The notes under the pieces: generated by a model | The model's database searches: none | Told to the model about the DNA's origin: nothing | What the model saw: only the letters and a program-made list of their open reading frames with translations | Program-made: the position numbers and the translations under genes | Shown here: positions 12,884-20,550 of the stretch, piece after piece | Numbering within the stretch: position 1 is the first letter of the stretch | Layout of the letters: every line of letters starts with the position of its first letter | DNA from: Gammaproteobacteria bacterium | GTDB taxonomy: Bacteria; Pseudomonadota; Gammaproteobacteria; Thiohalospirales; Thiohalospiraceae | Assembly: GCA_015491735.1 (NCBI GenBank) | Contig: WFVH01000031.1 | Location: 1 to 64,000, forward strand | Direction of reading: 5' to 3' | Length of the DNA stretch: 64,000 nt

Positions 12884-14739
12884 ATGTCCGGCCCTATGCT
12901 GAGATGAATCCGCCAGGGTCTGTCCTCCTCCTGAAATGCGGAGGCCAAATCCAGGCGAAGGGTGCCCACGGGCAGAAACCAGTGCAGCCCGAAACCGGCG
13001 CTCTGTTTGAGGGTAAAATCGTTGAACGAATTGAATGCGTTACCGGTGTCGAAGAAGGCGGCCAGGGCGAGGTTTTTCGAGACGGGAAGCTCATATTCGA
13101 CAGTGCCGGTCAAAAGGTGCTTGCCACCGATGGTTCTGCCACGGCTGTCTACCGGCCCCAGGGAGGCGTAGCGATAGCCGCGCACGCTGCGATCACCGCC
13201 GGTGAAGAAGCGCTGCGAGGCAGGCAGTTCATCCAGCTCCCCCAGCCAGCTGACTCCGATTTCGGCACGGGCGATCAGACGGCCGTGGTTGCCGATGGAG
13301 CGGATGAAGCTGGTGCCGAAACGGGTCTGGATAAAGCTGGTGTTGGACAGGATCTGCTCCGTGGCGCCTTTCAAGGTAAGGCGGGCTTGCACCCCTTTGC
13401 GGGTATGGATGCGGCTGTCCGCCTTGAGATATTGCAGCGAAACCAGCGGGATGAGCAGGGCGGAGTAGTCCGTTTCCCCTGCGATGTTGTAGTTCTCCAT
13501 CTCGTAGGTTATGGCGACAGTACGCTGCAGATAGCGCAGTTTGTGATTGGCGCTGACCCCGATTCTGCGGGTCCTGCGGCTGCTGGTGGCGGTCTGCTCA
13601 TTGACCGAGGCGGCAATCAGTTCGGAGTAGTCGCTCTGTGGACGATCCAGCGGAATACGGTAGCGCAAGGTTCCCTCCTGCCGAATCTCCGACACTTTTA
13701 CATCGCCACTGATTTTGTAGCCAAGGCGGTTATGGTAGCGGCGTTCGACGCCGAAACTGACGCGCGGCCCGGTGTCGGTGCCGTACCCTATCCCTGTCGT
13801 GTAACGGGTGGGCTTGCGTGGCTCCAGCAGCACCGTGACGGGTATCGTCTTGTCTACGGTCTGATCCAGCAGCGGCTGGATATTGATTCGCTGATAGTAA
13901 CCGCTGTTGCTGAGCGCCCTTTGCAGCTCGAGGAGCTTGTCGGCATCGTAGTCATCGCCGGGGTGAAAGGGCAGATACCGTTTCAGCAGGCTCTCTTTCA
14001 GGATATCCTGCTGGAACTCCACTGCGCCAAAGCGGTAGCGTGGCCCGGTGTCGATTGCCAGATCTATCGTGGCGCTGTAGCGGCGCAGGTCGACCACTAT
14101 TTCGTGGCGCTCCAGCTTGCGCTCCAGATAGCCCCGCCCCTGCAGCAGTTGTAGCAGTTCGCTCTTGGCTGATTCATATGCCTGCTGGCGCAGAGTGCTT
14201 CCCCTCTGCAGCGGGAAACGTTGGCGCCAGGCCTTCAGCACGGGATCATCCGCCCCCGGACCACGAAGGACCACCTCCACCCGCGAGAGTTTGATCGCGG
14301 ATCCCGGCACAATCCGGTAACTGGCTACCCAGCCATCTGCACCGGTGGTCAGGCTGGATGTGATCGCCGGCCGGTAGTAGCCAAATGGCTGCAAGGCGAG
14401 ACGGATCTCCTGTTCCGCCTTGCGGTGCAGCCGCCGGATGGCCTGCTCATCGAGCACCGTCCCAGCCGCCTGACGCTGCTTCAGGCTGAGGTTGGCGTAC
14501 ACATTGGCCTTCAGCTCCCCCTTTACCCCGCTGACCACAATTTTCAGCCGCGGATCGTCGGCCAGCACCACACCGTTGCCCGCCAACAGTATCAACCCGG
14601 TTAACCCGGCGACAATATATTTCGCATTCAGCCGTCGTGCGCCGGTCTGCTGCAAGACGGCAAAACGCTGCTGGAGCCACCCCCCAGCGCGTTTTGCCAA
14701 GGTCGGGCCGGCCTGTTCTCGAAACCCTGAACGCGACAT
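12880..14739 (-). CDS. tamA: Translocation and assembly module outer-membrane protein TamA
   Basis: 619 residues from the ATG at 14739, compared with 577 in E. coli. It belongs to the Omp85 superfamily: three POTRA-like domains over about residues 60-290, then a 16-strand barrel with the FFTGGDRSVRGYRYASLGP motif (VRGY) that plugs the barrel, and a final beta-signal. The signal peptide is YIVAGLTGLILLAGNGVVLA followed by DDP. The first 30-45 codons lie inside a palindromic repeat (14601-14758), and no good ribosome-binding site precedes the ATG. A TTG at 14655 would give a shorter leader with the same signal peptide, so the true start is uncertain. Confidence 0.93.
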   Translation of the reverse strand: MSRSGFREQAGPTLAKRAGGWLQQRFAVLQQTGARRLNAKYIVAGLTGLILLAGNGVVLADDPRLKIVVSGVKGELKANVYANLSLKQRQAAGTVLDEQAIRRLHRKAEQEIRLALQPFGYYRPAITSSLTTGADGWVASYRIVPGSAIKLSRVEVVLRGPGADDPVLKAWRQRFPLQRGSTLRQQAYESAKSELLQLLQGRGYLERKLERHEIVVDLRRYSATIDLAIDTGPRYRFGAVEFQQDILKESLLKRYLPFHPGDDYDADKLLELQRALSNSGYYQRINIQPLLDQTVDKTIPVTVLLEPRKPTRYTTGIGYGTDTGPRVSFGVERRYHNRLGYKISGDVKVSEIRQEGTLRYRIPLDRPQSDYSELIAASVNEQTATSSRRTRRIGVSANHKLRYLQRTVAITYEMENYNIAGETDYSALLIPLVSLQYLKADSRIHTRKGVQARLTLKGATEQILSNTSFIQTRFGTSFIRSIGNHGRLIARAEIGVSWLGELDELPASQRFFTGGDRSVRGYRYASLGPVDSRGRTIGGKHLLTGTVEYELPVSKNLALAAFFDTGNAFNSFNDFTLKQSAGFGLHWFLPVGTLRLDLASAFQEEDRPWRIHLSIGPDM

Positions 14740-14758
14740 AGATGCTTGCCGGGTTAAT
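14601..14758. repeat. Palindromic repeat (TTGCCGGGTTAA family) overlapping the tamA 5' end
   Basis: Outer arms: aacccggcgacaatatattt at 14603 and, at 14727-14757, the imperfect complement ending ttgccgggttaa. Inner arms: ggcaaaacgctgctgg and cccagcgcgttttgcc. The outer arms and the internal GGGCC...CTGAACGCG segment match the repeat at 37675-37786 and, more weakly, 39928-40110. It supplies the tamA start region. Confidence 0.8.
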
Positions 14759-14799
14759 GATAACCAGCAGATGATCAGAAAACATGCCATGAACAGCCA

Positions 14800-15402
14800 C
14801 TATCCGTCCATTGAGTTATTGCCGGGTTTGGCCAGACCGCCGGTCAATACGAAACGCATGGCATCCTCCTTGGAGAGATTGAGCGGCTGGATTCGGGAGC
14901 GGGCGACCAGTACGGTGTGCCCGCCAATCATATAGCCCAGCGGGATGTAGACGACGATATCGTCACGCTTTTCCACCTGTTCAGAGAGATCGGCCAGACT
15001 ATCGCGGGTAACGAAACCGATGACCCGCAGGCCGCTGTCCATGGAGACAGTGACCACCTGCTGCATCCCCGTATCCGGGCTTTGGGAGATGAACGAGAGC
15101 AGATCCCGGATGGAGCCGTAGACCGATTTAATCAGCGGGATACGGTAGAGGAGGTTCTCCCACCAGCCGAACACGGTGCGCACCAGCCACGACTTCATCA
15201 GCACACCCACCGCAAACACCAGCAACAGGCTGACCGCCACCCCGGTACCGGGAAGGTAGTACTGTTCCGGCAATACCATGCGCACCAGCCTGCCCAGCAG
15301 GGACTCGGTGGTGATCGCCAACCAGTAGAGAAAGTAGAGGGTCGCGGCGACAGGGACCAGTGTCACCAGGCCGGTAAAGAAGGTCGTGTTCAATCTGGAC
15401 AT
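14800..15402 (-). CDS. DUF502 family inner-membrane protein
   Basis: 200 residues, function unknown. Two hydrophobic helices are visible: FFTGLVTLVPVAATLYFLYW near 8-27 and GVAVSLLLVFAVGVLMKSWL near 53-72. A conserved soluble domain with WENLLYRIPLIKSVYGSIRD and YIPLGYMIGGHTVLV follows, as in DUF502 proteins of many bacteria and chloroplasts. The ATG at 15402 is preceded by GAGGAG, which decides the start over longer in-frame extensions. It lies 60 bp downstream of the tamA ATG on the same strand and is likely transcribed ahead of it. Confidence 0.88.
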   Translation of the reverse strand: MSRLNTTFFTGLVTLVPVAATLYFLYWLAITTESLLGRLVRMVLPEQYYLPGTGVAVSLLLVFAVGVLMKSWLVRTVFGWWENLLYRIPLIKSVYGSIRDLLSFISQSPDTGMQQVVTVSMDSGLRVIGFVTRDSLADLSEQVEKRDDIVVYIPLGYMIGGHTVLVARSRIQPLNLSKEDAMRFVLTGGLAKPGNNSMDG

Positions 15403-15639
15403 CGGGTCGCTCCTCAATTGGTACGCATAGACTGTCAGAATACACGATAACGCCCGGCTGTTCGTTTCGGCTTCCGTTTCAGAGCACTCTGCTGGCAGAC
15501 GGGCTGTTTCCCCTGTTTGCGGCAACCGCTGTCGGGCAGTTTGACTTTTCCTGCTGAAAGTAAGGCAAGCGTCAGGCTGTTGAGTTCCATCGGCCGTTGT
15601 GGCGCCATCGTATATCAGGGTAAAACAAGAGGAAACGCT

Positions 15640-15668
15640 TTGATTATTGCGCCAAAGTTGCGTAGAAT
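15640..15668 (+). promoter_or_regulatory. Sigma-70-type promoter for the rpsP operon
   Basis: TTGATT at 15640-15645 and TAGAAT at 15663-15668 with exactly 17 bp between, 72 bp before the rpsP start. The rest of the 336-bp gap between the DUF502 gene and rpsP shows no gene. Assigned by pattern only. Confidence 0.65.
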
Positions 15669-15739
15669 TACGCGTTTTACCGCTGGCCACTGGTAGCGAA
15701 GGTGGCCTGCAATCGGGATCAACTGGAGAGAAACGGTCA

Positions 15740-16000
15740 ATGGTAACCATTCGCATGTCTCGTGGCGGTGCAAAGAAGCGCCCCTTTTATCATGTTGTCG
15801 TCACTGACAGCCGCAACCGCCGTGATGGCCGCTATATCGAGCGCCTGGGCTTCTTCAATCCTGTCGCCAGGGGCAATGAAGAGACGCTGCGGCTCGATAT
15901 GGAGCGCATCGATTTTTGGTTGTCGAAAGGCGCCAGGCGTTCCGAGCGTGTCGCCAAACTGATTAAACAGCAGGTCAAGCAGCAGGCAGTTGCAGAATAG
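15740..16000 (+). CDS. rpsP: 30S ribosomal protein S16
   Basis: 86 residues, the usual size. The N-terminus [20 protein letters not shown] and the segment [10 protein letters not shown] are characteristic. It is a structural protein of the small subunit body. First gene of the rpsP-rimM-trmD-rplS operon. The ATG at 15740 follows GGAGAG; an upstream in-frame extension carries no S16 sequence and overlaps the promoter. Confidence 0.98.
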   Translation: MVTIRMSRGGAKKRPFYHVVVTDSRNRRDGRYIERLGFFNPVARGNEETLRLDMERIDFWLSKGARRSERVAKLIKQQVKQQAVAE

Positions 16001-16045
16001 AACACGGGTATCGTCAGCCGGAATCCGGGTGATGCCGGGCGGCAG

Positions 16046-16558
16046 GTGAGCGGGGCGTCCGACCGAAAAATCGTGGTTGGCCGGATTGCCGGGTTGTATG
16101 GTGTTCGTGGATGGGTCAAGGTTTATTCCTGGACCTCCCCGCGCGAGGCGATACTCGGCTATTCGCCCTGGCAGGTAAAACTCGGCGGCGAGTGGCGCAA
16201 GATGCCGGTAAAGGCGGGGCGCAAACAGGGCAAGGGAGTTGTTGCCCGTCTGGAAGGTTATGGCGATCGGAATGCGGCAGCGGGCCTGCTGGGCGCCGAT
16301 ATCGCCGTTTCCCGTTTTCAGCTGCCTGAAACGGCTGCCGGTGAGTATTACTGGGCAGACTTGGTTGGTCTGAAGGTCGTTACCCGGGATGGTGTAGAGC
16401 TGGGCGAGGTCAAAACTCTGATAGAGACCGGGGCCAACGACGTGCTGGTGGTGAGAGGAGAGCGGGAGCGATTGATTCCCTGTCTCTTCGGTGACGTGGT
16501 TGTCGCGGTCGATCTCGAACACCAATGGATGCAGGTTGATTGGGATCCTGAATTCTAG
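16046..16558 (+). CDS. rimM: Ribosome maturation factor RimM
   Basis: 170 residues. RimM assists assembly of the 30S head domain by binding S19. The N-terminal barrel begins VVGRIAGLYGVRGWVKVYS, and the C-terminal PRC-barrel holds YYWADLVGLKVVTRDG and the conserved ERLIPC segment. The start is GTG at 16046, 45 bp after rpsP. A 123-bp inverted repeat begins at the last base of its stop codon and separates it from trmD, an unusual break inside this normally compact operon. Confidence 0.95.
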   Translation: MSGASDRKIVVGRIAGLYGVRGWVKVYSWTSPREAILGYSPWQVKLGGEWRKMPVKAGRKQGKGVVARLEGYGDRNAAAGLLGADIAVSRFQLPETAAGEYYWADLVGLKVVTRDGVELGEVKTLIETGANDVLVVRGERERLIPCLFGDVVVAVDLEHQWMQVDWDPEF

Positions 16559-16680
16559 GTAACTGCCCGGCTTGCCCCCGAAACCCGTCAGATCAAGACA
16601 AAAAAGGTGAGGCTGCGCTCGTAAGCAACTATTTTTTAAGGCGAAACCGGCGGGTTTCGGGGGCAAGCCGGGCAGTTACC
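16558..16680. repeat. 123-bp inverted repeat inside the rpsP operon
   Basis: The arms are perfect over 30 nt: ggtaactgcccggcttgccc opens the element and its exact complement closes it at 16680. It resembles a GC-rich version of the MITE family (GTAACTG...TTGCCCC...TCAAG...CAAAAA) but has no target duplication (aattctag versus cccaaata). It starts on the rimM stop codon and ends 41 bp before trmD. Confidence 0.9.
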
Positions 16681-16720
16681 CCAAATATGTTACAGTTCGC
16701 TGAGCAGTTGAATCTTAGGT

Positions 16721-17512
16721 ATGCGATTTGATGTTATTACCCTGTTTCCGGGCATGCTCGATGCGGTAACCGGGTATGGGATAACCGGCAGGGCGGTTCA
16801 GTCGGGTCTGTTGCAGGTGAAAGGCTGGAACCCGCGGGATTTTACGCAGGACAGGCATCGAACCGTAGATGGCCGCCCCTACGGTGGCGGGCCGGGGATG
16901 CTGATGCTGTTGCAGCCGTTGCGATCGGCTATCCAGGCGGCCCGGGAGGATGATCCACTACCGGCGCAGGTTGTCTATTTGTCGCCGCAAGGACAGCGCC
17001 TCGATCAGGAGCGGCTCGAAAGGCTGGCCCGGCAGGATCGGGTTATCCTGCTCGCTGGTCGCTACGAAGGGATTGACGAGCGCCTGATCCAGACCGAAGT
17101 GGATCATGAGCTCTCGCTTGGCGACTATGTGTTGAGTGGCGGGGAGTTGGCGGCGATGGTGGTTATCGATGGCGTTACCCGCCTGTTACCGGGCGCCCTT
17201 GGCCACCGGGAGTCGGCGCAGCGGGACTCGTTCGCGGCGGGGTTGCTCGATTGCCCCCACTACACGCGCCCCGGGCAGATCGACGGGTTGGGGGTGCCGG
17301 ACGTGCTGCTTAGCGGTGATCATCAGGCTATCAGCCGGTGGCGGGAAAAACAGGCGTTGGGGCGCACCTGGCGGCGGCGTCCGGATTTGCTGAAAAAACT
17401 CGATTTGAGTGAACAACAGAATCTCCTGTTGCGGGAGTATATCCAGGAGCAACAGGGTAATGGGAATTTGATTGAAGCTGTCTCGGGAGAGAACGATGAG
17501 CAACATCATTGA
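16721..17512 (+). CDS. trmD: tRNA (guanine-N1-)-methyltransferase
   Basis: 263 residues. It methylates G37 at N1 in tRNAs with G at 36, preventing frameshifting. The SPOUT-family knot is visible: [11 protein letters not shown], the SAM loop [14 protein letters not shown], and [17 protein letters not shown]. The C-terminal domain contains [16 protein letters not shown] and [13 protein letters not shown], as in E. coli. Its last 17 bases overlap rplS. Confidence 0.98.
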   Translation: MRFDVITLFPGMLDAVTGYGITGRAVQSGLLQVKGWNPRDFTQDRHRTVDGRPYGGGPGMLMLLQPLRSAIQAAREDDPLPAQVVYLSPQGQRLDQERLERLARQDRVILLAGRYEGIDERLIQTEVDHELSLGDYVLSGGELAAMVVIDGVTRLLPGALGHRESAQRDSFAAGLLDCPHYTRPGQIDGLGVPDVLLSGDHQAISRWREKQALGRTWRRRPDLLKKLDLSEQQNLLLREYIQEQQGNGNLIEAVSGENDEQHH

Positions 17513-18161
17513 TCAGTTGGAAGCGGAGCAGATGAATCGCGAGGTACCGGAGTTCGGTCCAGGCGATACGGTGGTGGTACAGGTGAAGGTGAAAGAGGGC
17601 AGCCGGGAGCGCTTGCAGGCATTCGAAGGTGTCGTGATTGCCAAACGCAACCGGGGTCTGAACTCCGCTTTTACCGTGCGCAAGATTTCACATGGCGAAG
17701 GGGTGGAACGCGTTTTTCAGACCTACAGTCCCGCAGTGGCCGGGATCAAGGTCAAACGGCGTGGGGATGTTCGCCGCGCCAAACTCTATTATCTGCGCGA
17801 ACGCCGCGGCAAGGCTGCGCGCATCAAGGAGAAGCTGGTTTCTGGCAGCGGTGCGAAAAAGGCCGCGGCCGCGAGCAGGGAGGAACCTGCGGCTTTGGAG
17901 CCAGCTGATGACCTGACCCGTATCGAAGGTATCGGGCCGAAGATTTCGGTGCTGCTCCATGATGCCGGTTTCAGCAGTTTTGCCGATTTGGCCGCCGCAG
18001 ACCCGGAAAAAATTCGGGAAATTCTGGCAGAGGCCGGCGGCAGCTATGCTGCTCATGACCCGGAGACGTGGCCGAAGCAGGCCGGGATGGCGCGCGATGG
18101 CAAATGGGATGAGTTGAAAGTCTGGCAGGACGAACTGGATGGTGGCCGCGAGAAGAGCTGA
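17496..18161 (+). CDS. rplS: 50S ribosomal protein L19 with C-terminal helix-hairpin-helix extension
   Basis: 221 residues, almost twice the usual 115-120. Residues 1-116 are ordinary L19 ([65 protein letters not shown]). Residues 117-137 are an Ala/Lys/Glu-rich linker. Residues 138-216 form a helix-hairpin-helix-like module ([20 protein letters not shown], then [20 protein letters not shown] and an Asp/Trp-rich end). The same kind of module appears as a tail on some L21 proteins and other factors. No stop or frameshift separates the parts. The ATG at 17496 follows GGGAGAG and overlaps trmD by 17 bases. Confidence 0.95.
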   Translation: MSNIIDQLEAEQMNREVPEFGPGDTVVVQVKVKEGSRERLQAFEGVVIAKRNRGLNSAFTVRKISHGEGVERVFQTYSPAVAGIKVKRRGDVRRAKLYYLRERRGKAARIKEKLVSGSGAKKAAAASREEPAALEPADDLTRIEGIGPKISVLLHDAGFSSFADLAAADPEKIREILAEAGGSYAAHDPETWPKQAGMARDGKWDELKVWQDELDGGREKS

Positions 18162-18214
18162 ATCCGGATAGTTGCACCGTTGCCTGTCGGGCCGACTGCC
18201 CGGTTGTATCCTCT

Positions 18215-18249
18215 ACGGCTTCCGGGTTGGTTCGCGGGAGCCGTTTTTG
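18215..18249 (+). terminator. Rho-independent terminator after rplS
   Basis: A nine-pair stem acggcttcc/gggagccgt with one G-U pair, a 12-nt loop and a following TTTTTG. It closes the rpsP-rimM-trmD-rplS operon and lies just before the ogt GTG start at 18261. Confidence 0.75.
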
Positions 18250-18260
18250 TTTGAGTCCGG

Positions 18261-18785
18261 GTGAATCGCTTGAACAGATATCAGGCCATCGTCGACGCAC
18301 CTTTTCCACCTCCTTTCTCCTGCTTGCTGGGGATCCGGCTCGACGATGGACTCCTTGTCGGAATCGACTATATCTTTTCAAATATCGAGCGGCGATCCCC
18401 GGCTACTCCGCTTGCCAGAGAGGTGATCAGGCAACTCGATGGTTATTTCCACAACGCTGATCACCGGTTTGATCTGCCCGTTGAGTTGCGCGGCACGGCA
18501 TTCCAGCTTCGCGTTTGGCAGGTGCTTGCCGCTATCCCGCTTGGTGAGCGATGGACATATGGCGCAATAAGCACGCGGTTGAACAGTAGCCCGCGCGCCG
18601 TTGGCAATGCCTGCCGTTCCAATCCATTGCCACTTGTCGTACCATGTCATCGGGTTGTTTCCGTATCCGGGCTGGGGGGGTATGATGGTCGAACGAGTGG
18701 GTCATATATCTCCATTAAACGCTGGTTGCTGGCGCATGAAACAGAGTACAGCCGATATTGCCGAGGCCGATCGCGCCGAGATTGA
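18261..18785 (+). CDS. ogt: Methylated-DNA--protein-cysteine methyltransferase
   Basis: 174 residues. It repairs O6-methylguanine by moving the methyl group to its own cysteine. The active site VVPCHRVV is at residues 127-133 (Cys129), preceded by the helix-turn-helix segment YGAISTRLNSSPRAVGNACR and followed by GLGGYDG. The GTG at 18261 is directly after the rplS terminator; no strong Shine-Dalgarno sequence is visible. The last 50 bases overlap xerD. The Ogt branch, rather than Ada, is chosen because no Ada N-terminal domain is present. Confidence 0.92.
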   Translation: MNRLNRYQAIVDAPFPPPFSCLLGIRLDDGLLVGIDYIFSNIERRSPATPLAREVIRQLDGYFHNADHRFDLPVELRGTAFQLRVWQVLAAIPLGERWTYGAISTRLNSSPRAVGNACRSNPLPLVVPCHRVVSVSGLGGYDGRTSGSYISIKRWLLAHETEYSRYCRGRSRRD

Positions 18786-19656
18786 AGCTTTTCTCGACGC
18801 TGTCTGGATGGAGCGGGGATTGACTGCCAATACGCTGGCGGCTTACCGCAATGATCTGCTGGGACTTGCCCGCTGGTTGGAACATTCTCATGACAGCTCT
18901 CTGCTGCGGGCAACCCGGGAGGCGCTGCTGGCCTATCTGGCTGAACGTGTTGGGGAGGGTGCAAGACCCCGCTCCAGCTCGCGGCTGTTATCCAGCATGC
19001 ATGGCTTTTACCGATATCTGGTTCGTGAAGGGCGCATTCGGGAAGATCCCAGTGCGCGTATCGATGCGCCGAAACTAGGCCGCTCTGTTCCCAGGAGTCT
19101 GACGGAATCCGAGGTGGAGCGATTGCTGTCTGCTCCCGATACCGATACCTCTCTCGGTTTGCGTGATCGTTCCATGCTGGAGTTGATGTATGCCACCGGC
19201 TTGCGCGTATCGGAGTTGGTAACCTTGGGTACTGGACAGTTGAATACACGTCAAGGGGTGGTCAAAATCAGTGGAAAAGGGGGGCGGGAGCGGCTCATCC
19301 CGTTGGGAGATGAGGCGCTTGGCTGGCTTGGGCGTTATTTGACCCAGGCCAGGCCGGCATTGATTCATGGCCGTCAGAGTGATGTGCTGTATGTTACGCA
19401 TCGCGGTGGCGGCATGACGCGGCAGGCGTTCTGGCATCTTGTCAAGCGTCATGCCCGAACCGCAGGAATCGGTACGGCCTTGTCTCCCCACACGCTGCGC
19501 CACGCCTTTGCCACCCATCTGCTGAACCATGGCGCCGATCTTCGTGTAGTGCAGATGCTGTTGGGCCATAGCGCTCTCTCTACTACCCAGATCTACACAC
19601 ATATCGCCCGTGCCCGCATGCAGGAGCTGCATGCCCGCCATCATCCGCGTGGATGA
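18736..19656 (+). CDS. xerD: Tyrosine recombinase XerD
   Basis: 306 residues. With XerC it resolves chromosome dimers at dif. The N-terminal SAM-like core-binding domain covers about 12-100 and the catalytic domain 115-300. All catalytic residues are present: Arg157 (ATGLRVSEL), Lys181 (SGKGGRER), His252 and Arg255 (PHTLRHAFATHLL), His278 (LLGHSALSTTQ) and Tyr287 (IYTH). Its position before dsbC is the usual gammaproteobacterial context for xerD, which separates it from xerC. It overlaps ogt by 50 bases. Confidence 0.95.
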   Translation: MKQSTADIAEADRAEIEAFLDAVWMERGLTANTLAAYRNDLLGLARWLEHSHDSSLLRATREALLAYLAERVGEGARPRSSSRLLSSMHGFYRYLVREGRIREDPSARIDAPKLGRSVPRSLTESEVERLLSAPDTDTSLGLRDRSMLELMYATGLRVSELVTLGTGQLNTRQGVVKISGKGGRERLIPLGDEALGWLGRYLTQARPALIHGRQSDVLYVTHRGGGMTRQAFWHLVKRHARTAGIGTALSPHTLRHAFATHLLNHGADLRVVQMLLGHSALSTTQIYTHIARARMQELHARHHPRG

Positions 19657-19717
19657 ACTTTCCGCAGCGGGGGTTACTCCAACGTTCACCATTTCTATTC
19701 AATCCAGAGAAAACCGT

Positions 19718-20443
19718 ATGAAAAAAATCCATGTTTCGTTGGCCATTGCCGTTATCGCTTTGAGCAGCACGGTGCTGCATGCGGAAAATGATGCCGAGGT
19801 GGCCATCCGGGCTGCTATCGAGAAAGTGTCGCAAGGGAGTGCCCGCCCGGATAGTATTCGGCCCTCCAGGATAAAGGGGCTGTATGAGGTTGTGCTTGGA
19901 ACCGAGGTTATTTACGTTACTGCCGACGGGCGGTATCTGTTGAACGGCGATCTGCTCGATGTTCAGCAGCGGCGCAACATCAGCGATGAACGGCGTGCAG
20001 TTTTGTACAAGAACGCCATCGATAAGCTGGATGAGGGGTCGATGATTGTCTATGCCCCGAAGGAGACCAGGCATACCGTAACCGTGTTTACCGATATCGA
20101 CTGCCCTTACTGCCGCAAGATGCACCATGAGATGGCAGAGTACAACAAGGCCGGTATCAAGATTCGCTATTTGGCATTTCCCCGCGCCGGCATCGGTTCT
20201 GATTCCTATAACAAAACGGTTTCTGTCTGGTGTGCTGACGATCGCGCTACTGCCCTGACCAGGGCAAAAAATGGCGAACAGATAAAGAAAGCGAGCTGCG
20301 ATAATCCGGTAAGAGAACATCTTGACCTGGTCAAACAGCTGGGCGTCAATGCTACCCCTACTCTGTTCCTGGAGGATGGCCGCCGGATACCGGGTTACGT
20401 TCCCGCTGAACGGCTGATTAATATGCTCGAACAGGGCAGATAG
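19718..20443 (+). CDS. dsbC: Periplasmic disulfide isomerase DsbC
   Basis: 241 residues with a signal peptide (MKKIHVSLAIAVIALSSTVLHA, cleavage near 22). DsbC rearranges wrong disulfides in the periplasm and is kept reduced by DsbD. An N-terminal dimerisation domain (about 25-85) is followed by a thioredoxin fold with the active site CPYC at 129-132, the cis-proline segment NATPTLFL, and a second cysteine pair near 183 and 206. The ATG at 19718 lies 61 bp after xerD, the same gene pair as in E. coli. Confidence 0.95.
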   Translation: MKKIHVSLAIAVIALSSTVLHAENDAEVAIRAAIEKVSQGSARPDSIRPSRIKGLYEVVLGTEVIYVTADGRYLLNGDLLDVQQRRNISDERRAVLYKNAIDKLDEGSMIVYAPKETRHTVTVFTDIDCPYCRKMHHEMAEYNKAGIKIRYLAFPRAGIGSDSYNKTVSVWCADDRATALTRAKNGEQIKKASCDNPVREHLDLVKQLGVNATPTLFLEDGRRIPGYVPAERLINMLEQGR

Positions 20444-20550
20444 CCCCTGTCCGGACAGGCAGCTCTGGCAGTTTTGCAGGAAACCCGGCCGCTTCTGTCT
20501 TCCTGTAGGGAGAATGAATATTATTGCCAGGTTAACAAAACACCGGAACG

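Noticed and set aside
20444-20480. Small palindrome cctgtccggacagg after dsbC as a terminator
   Set aside because: No T-run; too short to call.
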